A stretch of 46,541 nt of DNA, taken from NCBI GenBank assembly GCA_036504215.1, contig DASXVO010000036.1, positions 1 to 46,541 on the forward strand. Direction: 5' to 3'. The notes beneath the pieces were generated by a model. That model made no database searches. It had not been told where the DNA came from and saw only the letters and a program-made list of their open reading frames with translations. A program made the translations under genes and the position numbers. Source of the stretch: Vicinamibacterales bacterium (GTDB lineage Bacteria; Acidobacteriota; Vicinamibacteria; Vicinamibacterales; Fen-181). Numbering within the stretch: position 1 is the stretch's first letter; every line of letters starts with the position of its first letter. Positions 1-9,486 of the stretch are shown one piece after another.

Positions 1-250
1 CTACGAACCAGGAGGTCGTCCGCCTTCGCTCGCCGGGAGATCCATGCGAGCTACGGCGAGACCACGCCGCAGCGCGAAGCGCGGAGGCGGGCAGGTTCGA
101 GTCCTGCCCTTCGACAAGCTCAGGGCACCCCGAGCCTGTCGAGGGGTGCAGGGCGCGCCATTCTTCGCTCGCCACGCATCCGGGCGAGCGTTCCATCAAC
201 GCCCCAGTCCCGACCGAGCGAAGCGAGTCGAGGGGCAGGGCGCGCCAAAT
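1..250 (+). repeat. Structured dispersed repeat, copy A (5' end may lie outside the window)
   Basis: This stretch matches the first part of copy C (from 16520) almost base for base over about 210 bp. The two visible substitutions are near 163 and 206, and copy A carries a 42-bp insertion at 108-149. It contains a perfect 5-bp stem (91-95 with 103-107) around the loop TTCGAGT. Once the insertion is ignored, AGGGCGCGCCA follows, which is what the T-arm, acceptor 3' strand and CCA of a tRNA-Arg look like. A further hairpin (GCTCGCC pairing with GGCGAGC near 167-187) is also present. No 5' acceptor strand, D-arm or anticodon arm is visible, so it is not a tRNA gene. Similarity to copy C ends near 250, so the 3' hairpin and tail seen in copies B and C are missing here. 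Confidence 0.85.
108..149. repeat. 42-bp palindromic (REP-like) insertion inside repeat copy A
   Basis: Comparing copies A and C shows a clean 42-bp insertion right after the T-arm-like stem, with the trinucleotide TGC on both sides. The insert is an imperfect palindrome: CCTTCGACAAGCTCAGGG faces a reversed-complement arm containing GAGCCTGTCGAGGGG. Short palindromes of this type are dispersed in many high-GC genomes. The clean join and the flanking TGC suggest it arrived as a unit. No coding potential. Confidence 0.75.
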
Positions 251-775
251 CAACCACTTACCGCCGCGCGTTTAGGTGCCAGCACCGGTTGTGAACAATC
301 CGGTTCGCAGGCGGCTATCGACGTCGCTCTGCCCGAACGCGTCTTCGCGAAAACCGGCCAATTCCGCCCGTCACAGGCTTTGCTCCAGACATGAGCATCT
401 GGTCGCGTACTAAACGCGGAACTCGCTCGGCATCTCGTTGACCTCTGGCGGTGCGTCGAATCGGACACGCCTCAGTCCCCACACCACGATGGCGGTCGCG
501 TCCCTCCGAGCCGCCTACCAACTGACACGATCAGACCGCTGAATCATCGATCTGCCATTCGCCCGTCGCGTGCTTGACAGTGGAAGTGCCGCCTGCCATC
601 GTCGTCATCATCGAGGGCGCGATTCCGCCTGGCGCACCTCGGTTCCCGGGCCTCACCGCCTCGACCGCGAGTTCTCGGGGCGACAGGCTGCCATCACCGA
701 GACGCCGGACCCCAATGGGCCGCCCCGCTCAGCGGACGCGGGTCGAGACGACCGATGGGGGGCGCTGGGACATTC
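251..775. other. Intergenic stretch without a recognisable gene
   Basis: About 525 bp between repeat A and the toxin-antitoxin-like pair. The short open frames on both strands show arginine/proline-rich, low-complexity translations typical of non-coding high-GC DNA. A TTGACA hexamer occurs at 574-579 but no convincing -10 box follows at the right distance. The decamer GTGAACAATC at 291-300 recurs at 1583-1592. No gene or RNA can be supported here. Confidence 0.5.
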
Positions 776-789
776 CATATCATGATATG
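776..789. promoter_or_regulatory. Perfect 14-bp palindrome at the toxin-antitoxin start (probable operator)
   Basis: The sequence CATATCATGATATG equals its own reverse complement and ends two bases before the ATG of the first gene of the pair. It is an AT-rich island in GC-rich DNA. The embedded TATCAT at 778-783 could act as a -10 box, placing transcription start near the ATG and giving a leaderless message; no Shine-Dalgarno sequence is visible upstream of that ATG. Autoregulation by the HTH protein encoded next door is the obvious inference. Confidence 0.6.
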
Positions 790-791
790 AT

Positions 792-1196
792 ATGAAACAC
801 GACGACGAGCACGGCCTTGAGTTCCTGCTCGCGTTCGATGGCCGTGTCCATCATCTGGAACGCGGCTACTGGATCAAGTTCGAGATCAGGCGTGTCGAAC
901 CGAGCGAGAAACGACCACACGGCCTGGTCTACTCCTTCACGTTGCACGGGCCAGACGGCGCGCGGTTGATCGGTTTCGACAACGCTCACCGGGCGAGCGG
1001 CGCCTCGAGGTCCATGGGGCGGCAGACGGCCAGCGACCACTGGCACCGGACGGAGAAGGACCCGGGCCGACCCTATCGATTCCAGGGCGCCGAGACGCTG
1101 CTCGACGACTTCTTCGATGAAGTCGAACGGGTTCTGGTCGAGCGAGGAATCGGAACGACGGTGCTGAGCGAGGAAGACACGCGGAGGTCAAGATGA
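792..1196 (+). CDS. TumE/DUF6516-like protein, putative toxin of a two-gene module
   Basis: A 134-residue soluble protein. Its N-terminal half has the pattern of the DUF6516/TumE family: a short strand-rich start with LEFLLAFDGRVHHLERGYWIKFEIRRV, then a conserved-looking SFTLHGPDGARLIGFDN segment. These proteins are typically encoded directly before a small HTH protein and are annotated as toxins of a type II toxin-antitoxin system; their biochemical target is not established to my knowledge. The ATG follows a perfect palindrome, and the stop overlaps the next start by four bases (ATGA), which implies translational coupling. The C-terminal half (residues 60-134) is hydrophilic and contains HWHRTEKDPGRPY. 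The family assignment is from memory of the pattern, not a search; the toxin role is inferred from family and gene order. Confidence 0.65.
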   Translation: MKHDDEHGLEFLLAFDGRVHHLERGYWIKFEIRRVEPSEKRPHGLVYSFTLHGPDGARLIGFDNAHRASGASRSMGRQTASDHWHRTEKDPGRPYRFQGAETLLDDFFDEVERVLVERGIGTTVLSEEDTRRSR

Positions 1197-1570
1197 GGCG
1201 GATGAAGGTCCAGAATCTGCGGTCCTTGCGCGAGGAGATGAAGGCGGTCGCGCGGGGCGAGCGACCGGCGCCGACTGATGCACGGACTGCGAGCTTCAAC
1301 TCGGTCGCGGCCGTCGTCAGGCTGCTGACGCCTGAGAACCGCCGGCTCTTGACCGTGATCCGGGACCGGAAGCCGCAATCGGTGGCCGACCTGGCTCAGC
1401 TGACCGGACGAGCGCAACCAAACCTGACGCGAACCTTGGCGAAGCTCGAAGCGGCCGGCTTCATCACGATCACCACGCTCGGTCGGCGGAAGGCACCCAG
1501 TGCGACGGTCAAACGAATTGTCGTGGAGATAGATCCCTATTCCGACCGGGATCGAATGCGGGTCGCGTAG
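1193..1570 (+). CDS. Small HTH transcriptional regulator, putative antitoxin partner
   Basis: A 125-residue basic protein with a MarR/winged-helix-like DNA-binding region at about residues 45-100: the segment around LTPENRRLLTVIRDRKPQS is followed by VADLAQLTGRAQPNLTRTLAKLEAAGFI, a typical helix-turn-helix plus wing, then TTLGRRKAPSATVKRIVVEID as the wing and last strand. This is the partner usually found beside DUF6516/TumE proteins (HVO_A0114-like regulator, called TumA in the toxin-antitoxin reading). Its start overlaps the upstream stop by four bases. It probably binds the palindrome at 776-789 and represses the pair, and may neutralise its partner; both are inferences. A plain transcription factor is the alternative. 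Confidence 0.7.
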   Translation: MRRMKVQNLRSLREEMKAVARGERPAPTDARTASFNSVAAVVRLLTPENRRLLTVIRDRKPQSVADLAQLTGRAQPNLTRTLAKLEAAGFITITTLGRRKAPSATVKRIVVEIDPYSDRDRMRVA

Positions 1571-1675
1571 CGGCTCAACGGCGTGAACAATCAGTGAACA
1601 ATTCGCTCCCGAACACCAGGTAACAGGCCCGTCCCATCCGAGCTGACCCCTCGAAGAACCAACGAGATAGCCTAC

Positions 1676-2005
1676 CCGTGTTCGTGCTACGAACCAGGAG
1701 GTCGTCCGCCTTCGCTCGCGGGGAAGTCGTGCGAGCTACGTCGAGACCACGCCGTAGCGCAAAGCGCGGAGGCGGGCAGGGCGCGCCATTCGACTCGCCT
1801 GTCGCGACCGACGCGAAGCGGTGCTCGCTCATGGCGAGCCACCACATCGACACTTACACCGCTCAGTCGCCGACCGATCTCGTTGTTAGCCGCGATCCAG
1901 GGGGTCGCAGCCGTCGCGCGCTGGATTCGGCCAGATTCTGCGAAGTGACCTCGGTCGCCGTCCTTCGATTACCGGGCGTTGCCCTTTTCTTGCCCTTTGC
2001 CCGCC
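1676..2005 (+). repeat. Structured dispersed repeat, copy B (diverged, T-arm deleted)
   Basis: Same orientation as copies A and C. It starts with the same CGTGTTCGTGCTACGAACC-type sequence and keeps the GGAGGCGGGCAGG and GCGCGCCA blocks. It has lost the TTCGAGTCCTGCAGG between them, a deletion across the short direct repeat CAGG. The 3' half is well conserved with copy C: a hairpin at 1889-1911 (GCCGCGATCC facing GGGTCGCAGC), then a tail through GATTCGGCCAGATTCTGCG to GTTGCCCTTTTCTTGCCCT at the end. It lies just after the HTH gene and downstream of the kdp cluster. Nothing suggests it encodes protein. Confidence 0.85.
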
Positions 2006-2147
2006 ACGGGATCTGCCCAGTTACACCGATTTCGGTTTTGGTGTCGTGCGCAGGCGCGGTCTCCTCAGGGCCCCCGGACGAGTTCGAGGGAGGGCGCGGC
2101 CATCAGTGCGCCCGCCTGTCGTCCCAGCGTTGGGGAACAGTTCGAAG

Positions 2148-2176
2148 CCGCTCCCGCCGGCCGGATCCGGCAGCGG
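2148..2176 (-). terminator. GC-rich hairpin downstream of the Kdp cluster (weak terminator candidate)
   Basis: Two nested stems, CCGCT/AGCGG outside and GCCGG/CCGGC inside, with a three-base bulge and a CCGGAT loop, lie 66 bases past the last stop codon of the cluster. No T-run follows on the minus strand, so a classical intrinsic terminator is not supported; it may only be a processing or pausing structure. Confidence 0.25.
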
Positions 2177-2241
2177 TGGCCAAGGCGCTCAACGGGGCGT
2201 GATGCCGACCCCTCTTGCCGGCAACCCGGAACGTCGTCGGA

Positions 2242-3384
2242 TCAGGCGCGGCTCGTGCGGTCGAGAGGCTGCGGTCGCGTCGACCGGTCCGCGACGATCG
2301 TGACTTGAATGCCCCGTGCGCGGTTGACGATGCGCTCGACGAACCAGGCGTCGAACCACCAGCGCGTCGCGCCCTTGCGATCGCGCGGAACGAGGATCTG
2401 TGTGACCCCGTGCAGGCGGGCGAAGTTCACGACCGTCTCGGCGAGGTCCCGGCCCTGAAGCACCCGGACCTCGATTTGCAGGCCCCGTGCGAAGTTGAGA
2501 TGCCGCTCCAGGCGCTGGCGTTCATCGAACGTCAAATGGCCAAGGTCGGATGTCTCGGACACGTAGACCGCCAGGCACTCCGCGCGGAGATAGTCAGCGA
2601 CACGTCGCCCGCGGCGGATCACAGCGGCGCTGGACGGCTCGGGCCCCACGAGCAGCAGGAGGCGTTCCTGTCGTTCCATGTCGACGTGCGCATCCGCACG
2701 GGGCTCGATGGGATCGTCTTCTGAAAGGCGGCCCTCCACGGCATACGCGGCCTGCCGCATCGCCAGTTCCCGAAGCGCCACGAGCGTGGGTTCCTTGAAG
2801 AAGTTCTCGAGCGCGGCGCGTGCCCGATCCGGGGGATAGACGACGCCGCGCGCGAGCCGATTGAGCAGCGCGCGCGGGGTGAGGTCCACCATGACCACCT
2901 CGTCGGCCTGCTTCAAGACCCAGTCCGGAATCGTCTCGCGCACGCGGACGCCGGTGCTCTGCCAGATCTGGTCGTTGAGACTTTCGAGGTGCTGCACGTT
3001 CATCGTCGTCAGCACGTCGATGCCGGCATCGAGCAGTGAGTGGACATCTTCCCACCGCTTCGGTCTCGGCGACCCGGGCACGTTGGTATGCGGGAATTCG
3101 TCGACGATCGCCACATCCGGATGCCGCAGGAGGACGGCCTCCGCGTCCATTTCCTCGAAGTGCGCTCCTCGGTACTCGAGGGTCGTGCGCGGGACGGCCT
3201 CGAGGCCCTCGCTGAGGGCAATCGTGTCCGGACGTGCGTGCGGCTCGAAATACCCGATTACGACGTCGACGCCCGCGCGCTGGAGCTCACGGGCTTCCGT
3301 GAGCATCTGATAGGTCTTCCCCACACCGGCAGCGTAGCCGAGGAACACCTTCAGACGACCGCGATTGGGTATCGAATCTGTCAC
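2242..3384 (-). CDS. Stand-alone KdpD N-terminal domain with universal-stress-protein domain
   Basis: A 380-residue protein that matches only the cytoplasmic input half of KdpD. Residues 10-220 are the KdpD domain: P-loop GYAAGVGKT at 16-24, Walker-B-like VAIVDE at 91-96 followed by FPHTNVPGS, and the signature TTMNVQHLESLND near 126-138. Residues 240-365 form a USP domain (RLLLLVGPEPSS, later CLAVYV). The membrane domain, GAF, HisKA and ATPase domains of a normal KdpD of about 900 residues are absent. Those kinase domains are encoded separately at 12157-13587. The GTG start comes five bases after the previous stop; upstream reading in this frame runs antisense-like through the neighbour and is not coding. 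In S. aureus the KdpD USP domain binds c-di-AMP; binding here is unproven. Probable role: input or regulatory subunit for potassium sensing. Confidence 0.85.
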   Translation of the reverse strand: MTDSIPNRGRLKVFLGYAAGVGKTYQMLTEARELQRAGVDVVIGYFEPHARPDTIALSEGLEAVPRTTLEYRGAHFEEMDAEAVLLRHPDVAIVDEFPHTNVPGSPRPKRWEDVHSLLDAGIDVLTTMNVQHLESLNDQIWQSTGVRVRETIPDWVLKQADEVVMVDLTPRALLNRLARGVVYPPDRARAALENFFKEPTLVALRELAMRQAAYAVEGRLSEDDPIEPRADAHVDMERQERLLLLVGPEPSSAAVIRRGRRVADYLRAECLAVYVSETSDLGHLTFDERQRLERHLNFARGLQIEVRVLQGRDLAETVVNFARLHGVTQILVPRDRKGATRWWFDAWFVERIVNRARGIQVTIVADRSTRPQPLDRTSRA

Positions 3385-3389
3385 AGACG

Positions 3390-4460
3390 CTACTGCGGAA
3401 AGACGCGCACGTCCATGCCGTCGGCGGCGCGAATGAGGCGCTCCAGCGGGGTGCCGCTGAACCGCGCTCTCCACGTCCGCCGCAGATTGTGCCCGACGAA
3501 GATCTGCGTGATATTGTGACGGCGGGCGTACTCGATGATCGTCGCCACGGCGTCGTCGCCCTCCAGCACGTCGATGTGGGCTTGCTGGGCGCGAGCCAGA
3601 GCCACGTTGCGCTCGTTCGCCATGCGATCTTCTTCTGTCAGGTGCTCCTGGGTCACGTAGATGGCGAACAGTTCCCCGTGGGACCGATCCACGTTGCGTC
3701 GCCCACTGGCCAACATCCTGGCCGCGTTGGCGCGCGGCGTCATGCACACCAGAATGCGCTCCTGGGTACCCCACGACGATTGAAACCCGTGCAATTCCAG
3801 GTACGCCTCGAGCTGGTGATCGACAACGCCGGCGACCAGCAGGAGCGTGCGTTGTCGCAACACGGACAGGCTGTGCACCGTCTCGGCCTTGGCGTCCGGA
3901 GGTGCGTCCACGACCACCACTTCGTCGGCCCGCGTGATGAACTCCTGCGGCACCGTTTCGTCGGGAACCCGACCGACCACCTCGCGCACGAACGACTGCT
4001 GCTCCTGGATGTACTCGAGGTTGACCGAGGTGATGACCGAGATGCCCGCCGCGAGGAGGTCTTCGACGTCCTGGTAGCGTCTGGCGTGCCGGCTGCCCGG
4101 AGGGTTATCGTACGCGAGACCATCGATCAGGCACACGCGCGGCCGGCGGGCGAGCAAGGCCGGCATGTCGAGGACCGGCACGCTGGCAACGTCGTGGGTG
4201 GGGATGACCTCCAGGTCGCTCACGATCTGCGCCGCGTCCGGACCCAGGGCGGGTGGCATCGCTGCGACCACGACGTCCTCACCTCGTTCGCGCCGACGGC
4301 GGCCCTCGTCGAAGAGTCGAAACGACTTGCCGATTCCGGAGGCGTACCCGAGGAAGATCTTCAGCTGGCCGAGCCCGTAGGCGCGATCTGCCGCCTCGAT
4401 CTGGCGGAGAAGCGCCTCGGCATTTCCTCGACCGGACCGGTCGCCGTCGACACCACGCAT
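3390..4460 (-). CDS. Second stand-alone KdpD N-terminal/USP protein (divergent)
   Basis: A 356-residue paralogue of the next gene. The KdpD domain has a P-loop GYASGIGKS (residues 38-46) and the tail PGSRHARRYQDVEDLLAAGI. The Walker-B-like motif reads LIDGLAYDN instead of VDELAHTN, so the acidic D-E pair is lost, and TTLNVQHLES has become TSVNLEYIQE. These changes suggest weaker or altered nucleotide handling. A USP domain occupies about residues 233-356 (ERILVCMTPRANAAR, ELFAIYV, TQIFVGHN, VRVFPQ). It has no membrane or kinase domain. The ATG has an AGGGGG ribosome site; it lies 86 bases after kdpC and five bases before the next gene, so all are probably cotranscribed. It may form a hetero-oligomer with its paralogue to feed the separate sensor kinase; that is inference. 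Confidence 0.83.
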   Translation of the reverse strand: MRGVDGDRSGRGNAEALLRQIEAADRAYGLGQLKIFLGYASGIGKSFRLFDEGRRRRERGEDVVVAAMPPALGPDAAQIVSDLEVIPTHDVASVPVLDMPALLARRPRVCLIDGLAYDNPPGSRHARRYQDVEDLLAAGISVITSVNLEYIQEQQSFVREVVGRVPDETVPQEFITRADEVVVVDAPPDAKAETVHSLSVLRQRTLLLVAGVVDHQLEAYLELHGFQSSWGTQERILVCMTPRANAARMLASGRRNVDRSHGELFAIYVTQEHLTEEDRMANERNVALARAQQAHIDVLEGDDAVATIIEYARRHNITQIFVGHNLRRTWRARFSGTPLERLIRAADGMDVRVFPQ

Positions 4461-4546
4461 CGCCCCCTAGGCTACCCGCTGCCCAGGTGCGTGTCCAGTC
4501 GAGTCGCCGGGCGACGCTGGGCCGCACTGTCGCGCGCGCGCCTCTT

Positions 4547-5287
4547 TCACTTGACCCGCGGGAACCGCCGGTCCAAGTCCAGATTAAGTTCGAGGACGTT
4601 CACACGCGGCTCGCCGAGCAAGCCGAAGGTCCGTCCCTCGGTGTGTTGCGCGATCACGGACTGCACCTGTTCCACCGACACTCCACGAGACTTCGCCACA
4701 CGGGCCGCCTGTGCCTGGGCGTTGGCCGGACTGATGTGCGGGTCCAGACCTGACTCTGACGCCGTGACGGCATCCGCCGGGATTGGCGTCTTCGGCATGA
4801 ACACCAACGGTGCCTTGGCGTCGTTGAACGCCTTGATCAGCTTCACATCATCGAGATTGCCGCGGCCGTCCCTGAATGCGTCGACAGGGAACGACGAGTC
4901 GTAGGGGAGGTCATTCTCGAGGCAGTAGTGCACGATGCGGTCCTTGATGCCATCGTAGTCGACGACCTCGTTCTTCTTGTCGTCCGTTCTCGTCGTTCCG
5001 TTCAGGAGCTTCGCGCTGGTCGGCCCCAAGTTCGAACCCGCACTGGCGGAGGCATCGTAGCCGCTGCCGGCGGCGGATGGCCGCGGGTGCACGTACTCAG
5101 GCTTTGTGAACGCCTGCCCGATCAGCCGCGATCCCACCACGTGCCCGTTCGAGAGAATCAAGCTGCCATTGGCCTGATCGGGGAAGACCACTTGGGCAAC
5201 GACGGTGATCACCGCCGGATAGACCAGCCCGGTCAGGACCGTCATCACCAGCATCATCAGGAATCCAGGCTTGAGTTGCGTGAACAT
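4547..5287 (-). CDS. kdpC: KdpC, potassium-transporting ATPase subunit C
   Basis: A 246-residue protein with one N-terminal transmembrane helix (residues 8-32, MMLVMTVLTGLVYPAVITVV), then the KdpC signature VGSRLIGQAFTKPEYVHPRPSA split over residues 51-73, and the C-terminal pattern SGLDPHISPANAQAQAARVA. KdpC is the periplasmic-facing stabilising subunit of the KdpFABC potassium pump. It is longer than the roughly 190-residue E. coli protein because of about 60 extra residues between the YHPRPS and SGLDPHIS blocks (DDKKNEVVDYDGIKDRIVHY and following); similar insertions occur in other non-enteric KdpCs. The ATG has a GGAGG ribosome site and starts nine bases after kdpB. Confidence 0.96.
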   Translation of the reverse strand: MFTQLKPGFLMMLVMTVLTGLVYPAVITVVAQVVFPDQANGSLILSNGHVVGSRLIGQAFTKPEYVHPRPSAAGSGYDASASAGSNLGPTSAKLLNGTTRTDDKKNEVVDYDGIKDRIVHYCLENDLPYDSSFPVDAFRDGRGNLDDVKLIKAFNDAKAPLVFMPKTPIPADAVTASESGLDPHISPANAQAQAARVAKSRGVSVEQVQSVIAQHTEGRTFGLLGEPRVNVLELNLDLDRRFPRVK

Positions 5288-5296
5288 GTGTCCCTC

Positions 5297-7432
<2,136 letters not shown>

Positions 7433-7435
7433 CAC

Positions 7436-9235
7436 TTAACTCCACACCGGGAACGACAGGAGCATCGTCGAAAAGAGCTTGCCCTGGTTCATGAGGAAGT
7501 GTTCGACGATCGGGCCGAGCGAGAGCGCCGGGAAGAACGTCAGGGCGCCGACGACAATGACCGTCGCCACGAGCAAGCCAACGAAGAGCGCGCCGTGCGT
7601 GGGCAGGGTGCCGGCCGAGGTCGGAATCACCTTCTTGCTGGCGAGGCTGCCCGCAATCGCCAGAGCGGGAATCATGAAGAGAAAGCGGCCGAACAACATG
7701 GCAAGACCCAGGGTGAGGTCATACCACGGCGTGTTGACGGTAATGCCCGCAAACGCGCTGCCGTTGTTCTCCGTCGCGCTCGTGTAGGCGTACAACATCT
7801 CGCTCAATCCATGCGGGCCTGAGTTGTTCAGATTGGCGATGGCCGGGCCCTGGGGATTCCAGTAGCCAGCCTTGGCGAACTGCGCCACGATACTGGTGCC
7901 GGAGAACACGAGGATCAGGAACGACGTCGCCAGAATGGCGAACAGCGCCATCTTGACTTCCTTCTGCTGGATCTTCTTGCCGATGTACTCGGGTGTGCGG
8001 CCGACCATGAGGCCGGCAATGAAGACCCCCAGGATGGCGTAGAGCAACATGCCGTAGAGACCCGAGCCGACGCCGCCGAAGATAACCTCGTCGGTCTGCA
8101 TGTTGAACAGCGGCACGAGACCGCCGAGCGGCGTGTAGCTGTCGTGCCAGCTGTTCACGGCACCACAGCTCGCATCCGTCGTGACCGTGGCGAAGAGCGC
8201 CGAGCCGGCGATCCCAAAGCGGGTTTCCTTGCCCTCCATGTTCCCGCCCGGCTGCGTGGCGGCCGGAGCGGTTGCCACGCCCAGCCTGGCGAGCATCGGA
8301 TTGCCCGACTGTTCAGCGGTATACGCCACGAAGACGCCGATCAGGAACATCAGCGACATCGCGGCGAACAGAGCCCAGCCTTGTCGGGTGTCCTTGACCA
8401 TGTGGCCGAACGTGTAGGTGAGGCCCGCGCCGAGCACGAAGATCAACAGGACTTGAACGAGGTTCGTGAACGGGGTCGGACTCTCGAATGGGTGCCCGGA
8501 GTTGGCGTTGAAGAAGCCGCCACCGTTGGTCCCGAGCTGTTTGATCGCTTCCTGGGACGCGACGGGGCCTTGCGCAATGGTCTGCGTCGCCCCTTCCAGC
8601 GTCTTGACGATCGTGTACGGATGGAAGTTCTGGATGGCGCCTTGCGAGCAGAAGACAAGGGCGGCGACGAGGGAGATCGGGATCAGAAGGTAGAGTGTCC
8701 CGCGCGTCAGATCGACCCAGAAACTGCCGATCCGGTCCGTATTCTGACGGGCAAAGCCGCGGACCAACGCAATCGCCACGGCAAGCCCCGCCGCCGCAGA
8801 CGCGAAGTTCTGCACGGCCAGTGCCGACATCTGCACCAGGTAGCTCAGCGTCGACTCTCCGCCGTACGCCTGCCAGTTCGTGTTCGTGGTGAAGCTGATG
8901 GCGGTGTTGAACGCCATGTCGGGAGGCACCTGAGACGCGCCGAAGGCCTGCGGATTCAGAGGAAGATAGCCCTGCAGCCGCTGGAGCCCGTACACGAACA
9001 AGAACGAGAAGAGGCTGAAGGACAGGAGGGACGCGGCGTATTGTGTCCACCGTTGTTCCTGATCCTCTCCGACCCCGCACAGCTTGTAGACGAGCGTCTC
9101 GATCGGCCGCAGCACCGGATGCAGGAACGTGCGCTCGCCCTGGAACAGCCGCGACATAAAGAGCCCGACCGGCTTTGTGACGAGCAGGATCAGGCCGAAG
9201 AACACGAGAATCTGGAGAAAGCCGGTGCTGGTCAT
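7436..9235 (-). CDS. kdpA: KdpA, potassium-translocating subunit
   Basis: A 599-residue polytopic membrane protein. It shows the four pore-loop regions expected of the SKT-superfamily KdpA: SFTTNTNWQAYGGE (first selectivity filter), LGTNGGGFFNANSGHPFESP (second), GGVGSGLYGML (third) and AYTSATENNGSAF (fourth). It forms the selective K+ channel that hands ions to KdpB. The start is the ATG giving MTSTGFLQILVFF, with a GAGG ribosome site; a TTG four codons upstream would overlap the kdpF stop and is less likely. Gene order F-A-B-C matches the canonical operon. Confidence 0.97.
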   Translation of the reverse strand: MTSTGFLQILVFFGLILLVTKPVGLFMSRLFQGERTFLHPVLRPIETLVYKLCGVGEDQEQRWTQYAASLLSFSLFSFLFVYGLQRLQGYLPLNPQAFGASQVPPDMAFNTAISFTTNTNWQAYGGESTLSYLVQMSALAVQNFASAAAGLAVAIALVRGFARQNTDRIGSFWVDLTRGTLYLLIPISLVAALVFCSQGAIQNFHPYTIVKTLEGATQTIAQGPVASQEAIKQLGTNGGGFFNANSGHPFESPTPFTNLVQVLLIFVLGAGLTYTFGHMVKDTRQGWALFAAMSLMFLIGVFVAYTAEQSGNPMLARLGVATAPAATQPGGNMEGKETRFGIAGSALFATVTTDASCGAVNSWHDSYTPLGGLVPLFNMQTDEVIFGGVGSGLYGMLLYAILGVFIAGLMVGRTPEYIGKKIQQKEVKMALFAILATSFLILVFSGTSIVAQFAKAGYWNPQGPAIANLNNSGPHGLSEMLYAYTSATENNGSAFAGITVNTPWYDLTLGLAMLFGRFLFMIPALAIAGSLASKKVIPTSAGTLPTHGALFVGLLVATVIVVGALTFFPALSLGPIVEHFLMNQGKLFSTMLLSFPVWS

Positions 9236-9243
9236 CGCAGGCC

Positions 9244-9330
9244 TCAAAACTTCTCAGGCTTGAACATCGCCCACCCGAGGTAGACGAGGAGAAACACCGC
9301 CACGACGCCGGAAACGATGTAGTCGAACAT
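9244..9330 (-). CDS. kdpF: KdpF-like small membrane subunit
   Basis: A 28-residue peptide, MFDYIVSGVVAVFLLVYLGW then AMFKPEKF, consisting of one transmembrane helix and the PEKF/PERF ending typical of KdpF. KdpF stabilises the KdpABC complex. It has a GGAGG ribosome site just upstream (GGAGGCCAACC before the ATG) and ends eight bases before kdpA. It is too short for ordinary gene callers, but position and ending leave little doubt. Confidence 0.9.
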   Translation of the reverse strand: MFDYIVSGVVAVFLLVYLGWAMFKPEKF

Positions 9331-9340
9331 GGTTGGCCTC

Positions 9341-9424
9341 CTACACCCGGTCGCAGAGCTTTACGATGGCCCAGAGCGCGAGGAATCCGAGGGCTCCGAT
9401 TGCGAGGTAGAACAGGTCAAGCAC
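9341..9424 (-). CDS. Small membrane peptide preceding kdpF
   Basis: A 27-residue reading frame starting at GTG after a strong AGAGGAGA ribosome site: MLDLFYLAIGALGFLALWAI then VKLCDRV. It is one hydrophobic helix with a short basic and polar tail. A second tiny hydrophobic gene in front of kdpF is common in acidobacterial and proteobacterial kdp operons. Upstream in-frame codons are arginine-rich and have no ribosome site, so the short form is preferred. Role unknown; probably an accessory pump peptide or a membrane anchor. Confidence 0.7.
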   Translation of the reverse strand: MLDLFYLAIGALGFLALWAIVKLCDRV

Positions 9425-9486
9425 GGACGTTCTCCTCTTCCACCGGTCGAACGCCGGTAGTCCTGAAGCGTCTGAGGCACGCCTCG

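Noticed and set aside
291-1603. GTGAACAATC at 291-300 and twice near 1583-1603 as attachment or target-site repeats
   Set aside because: Too short and without associated recombinase or symmetrical placement; likely chance or minor repeat debris.
1678-2202. 174-residue frame across repeat copy B
   Set aside because: Equivalent frames differ between repeat copies and are broken by indels; the stretch behaves as a structured non-coding repeat.
3385-3774. Extension of the first KdpD-N protein to 510 residues
   Set aside because: The added sequence is Arg-rich and overlaps the preceding KdpD-N gene out of frame; the GTG at 3384 begins the conserved domain.
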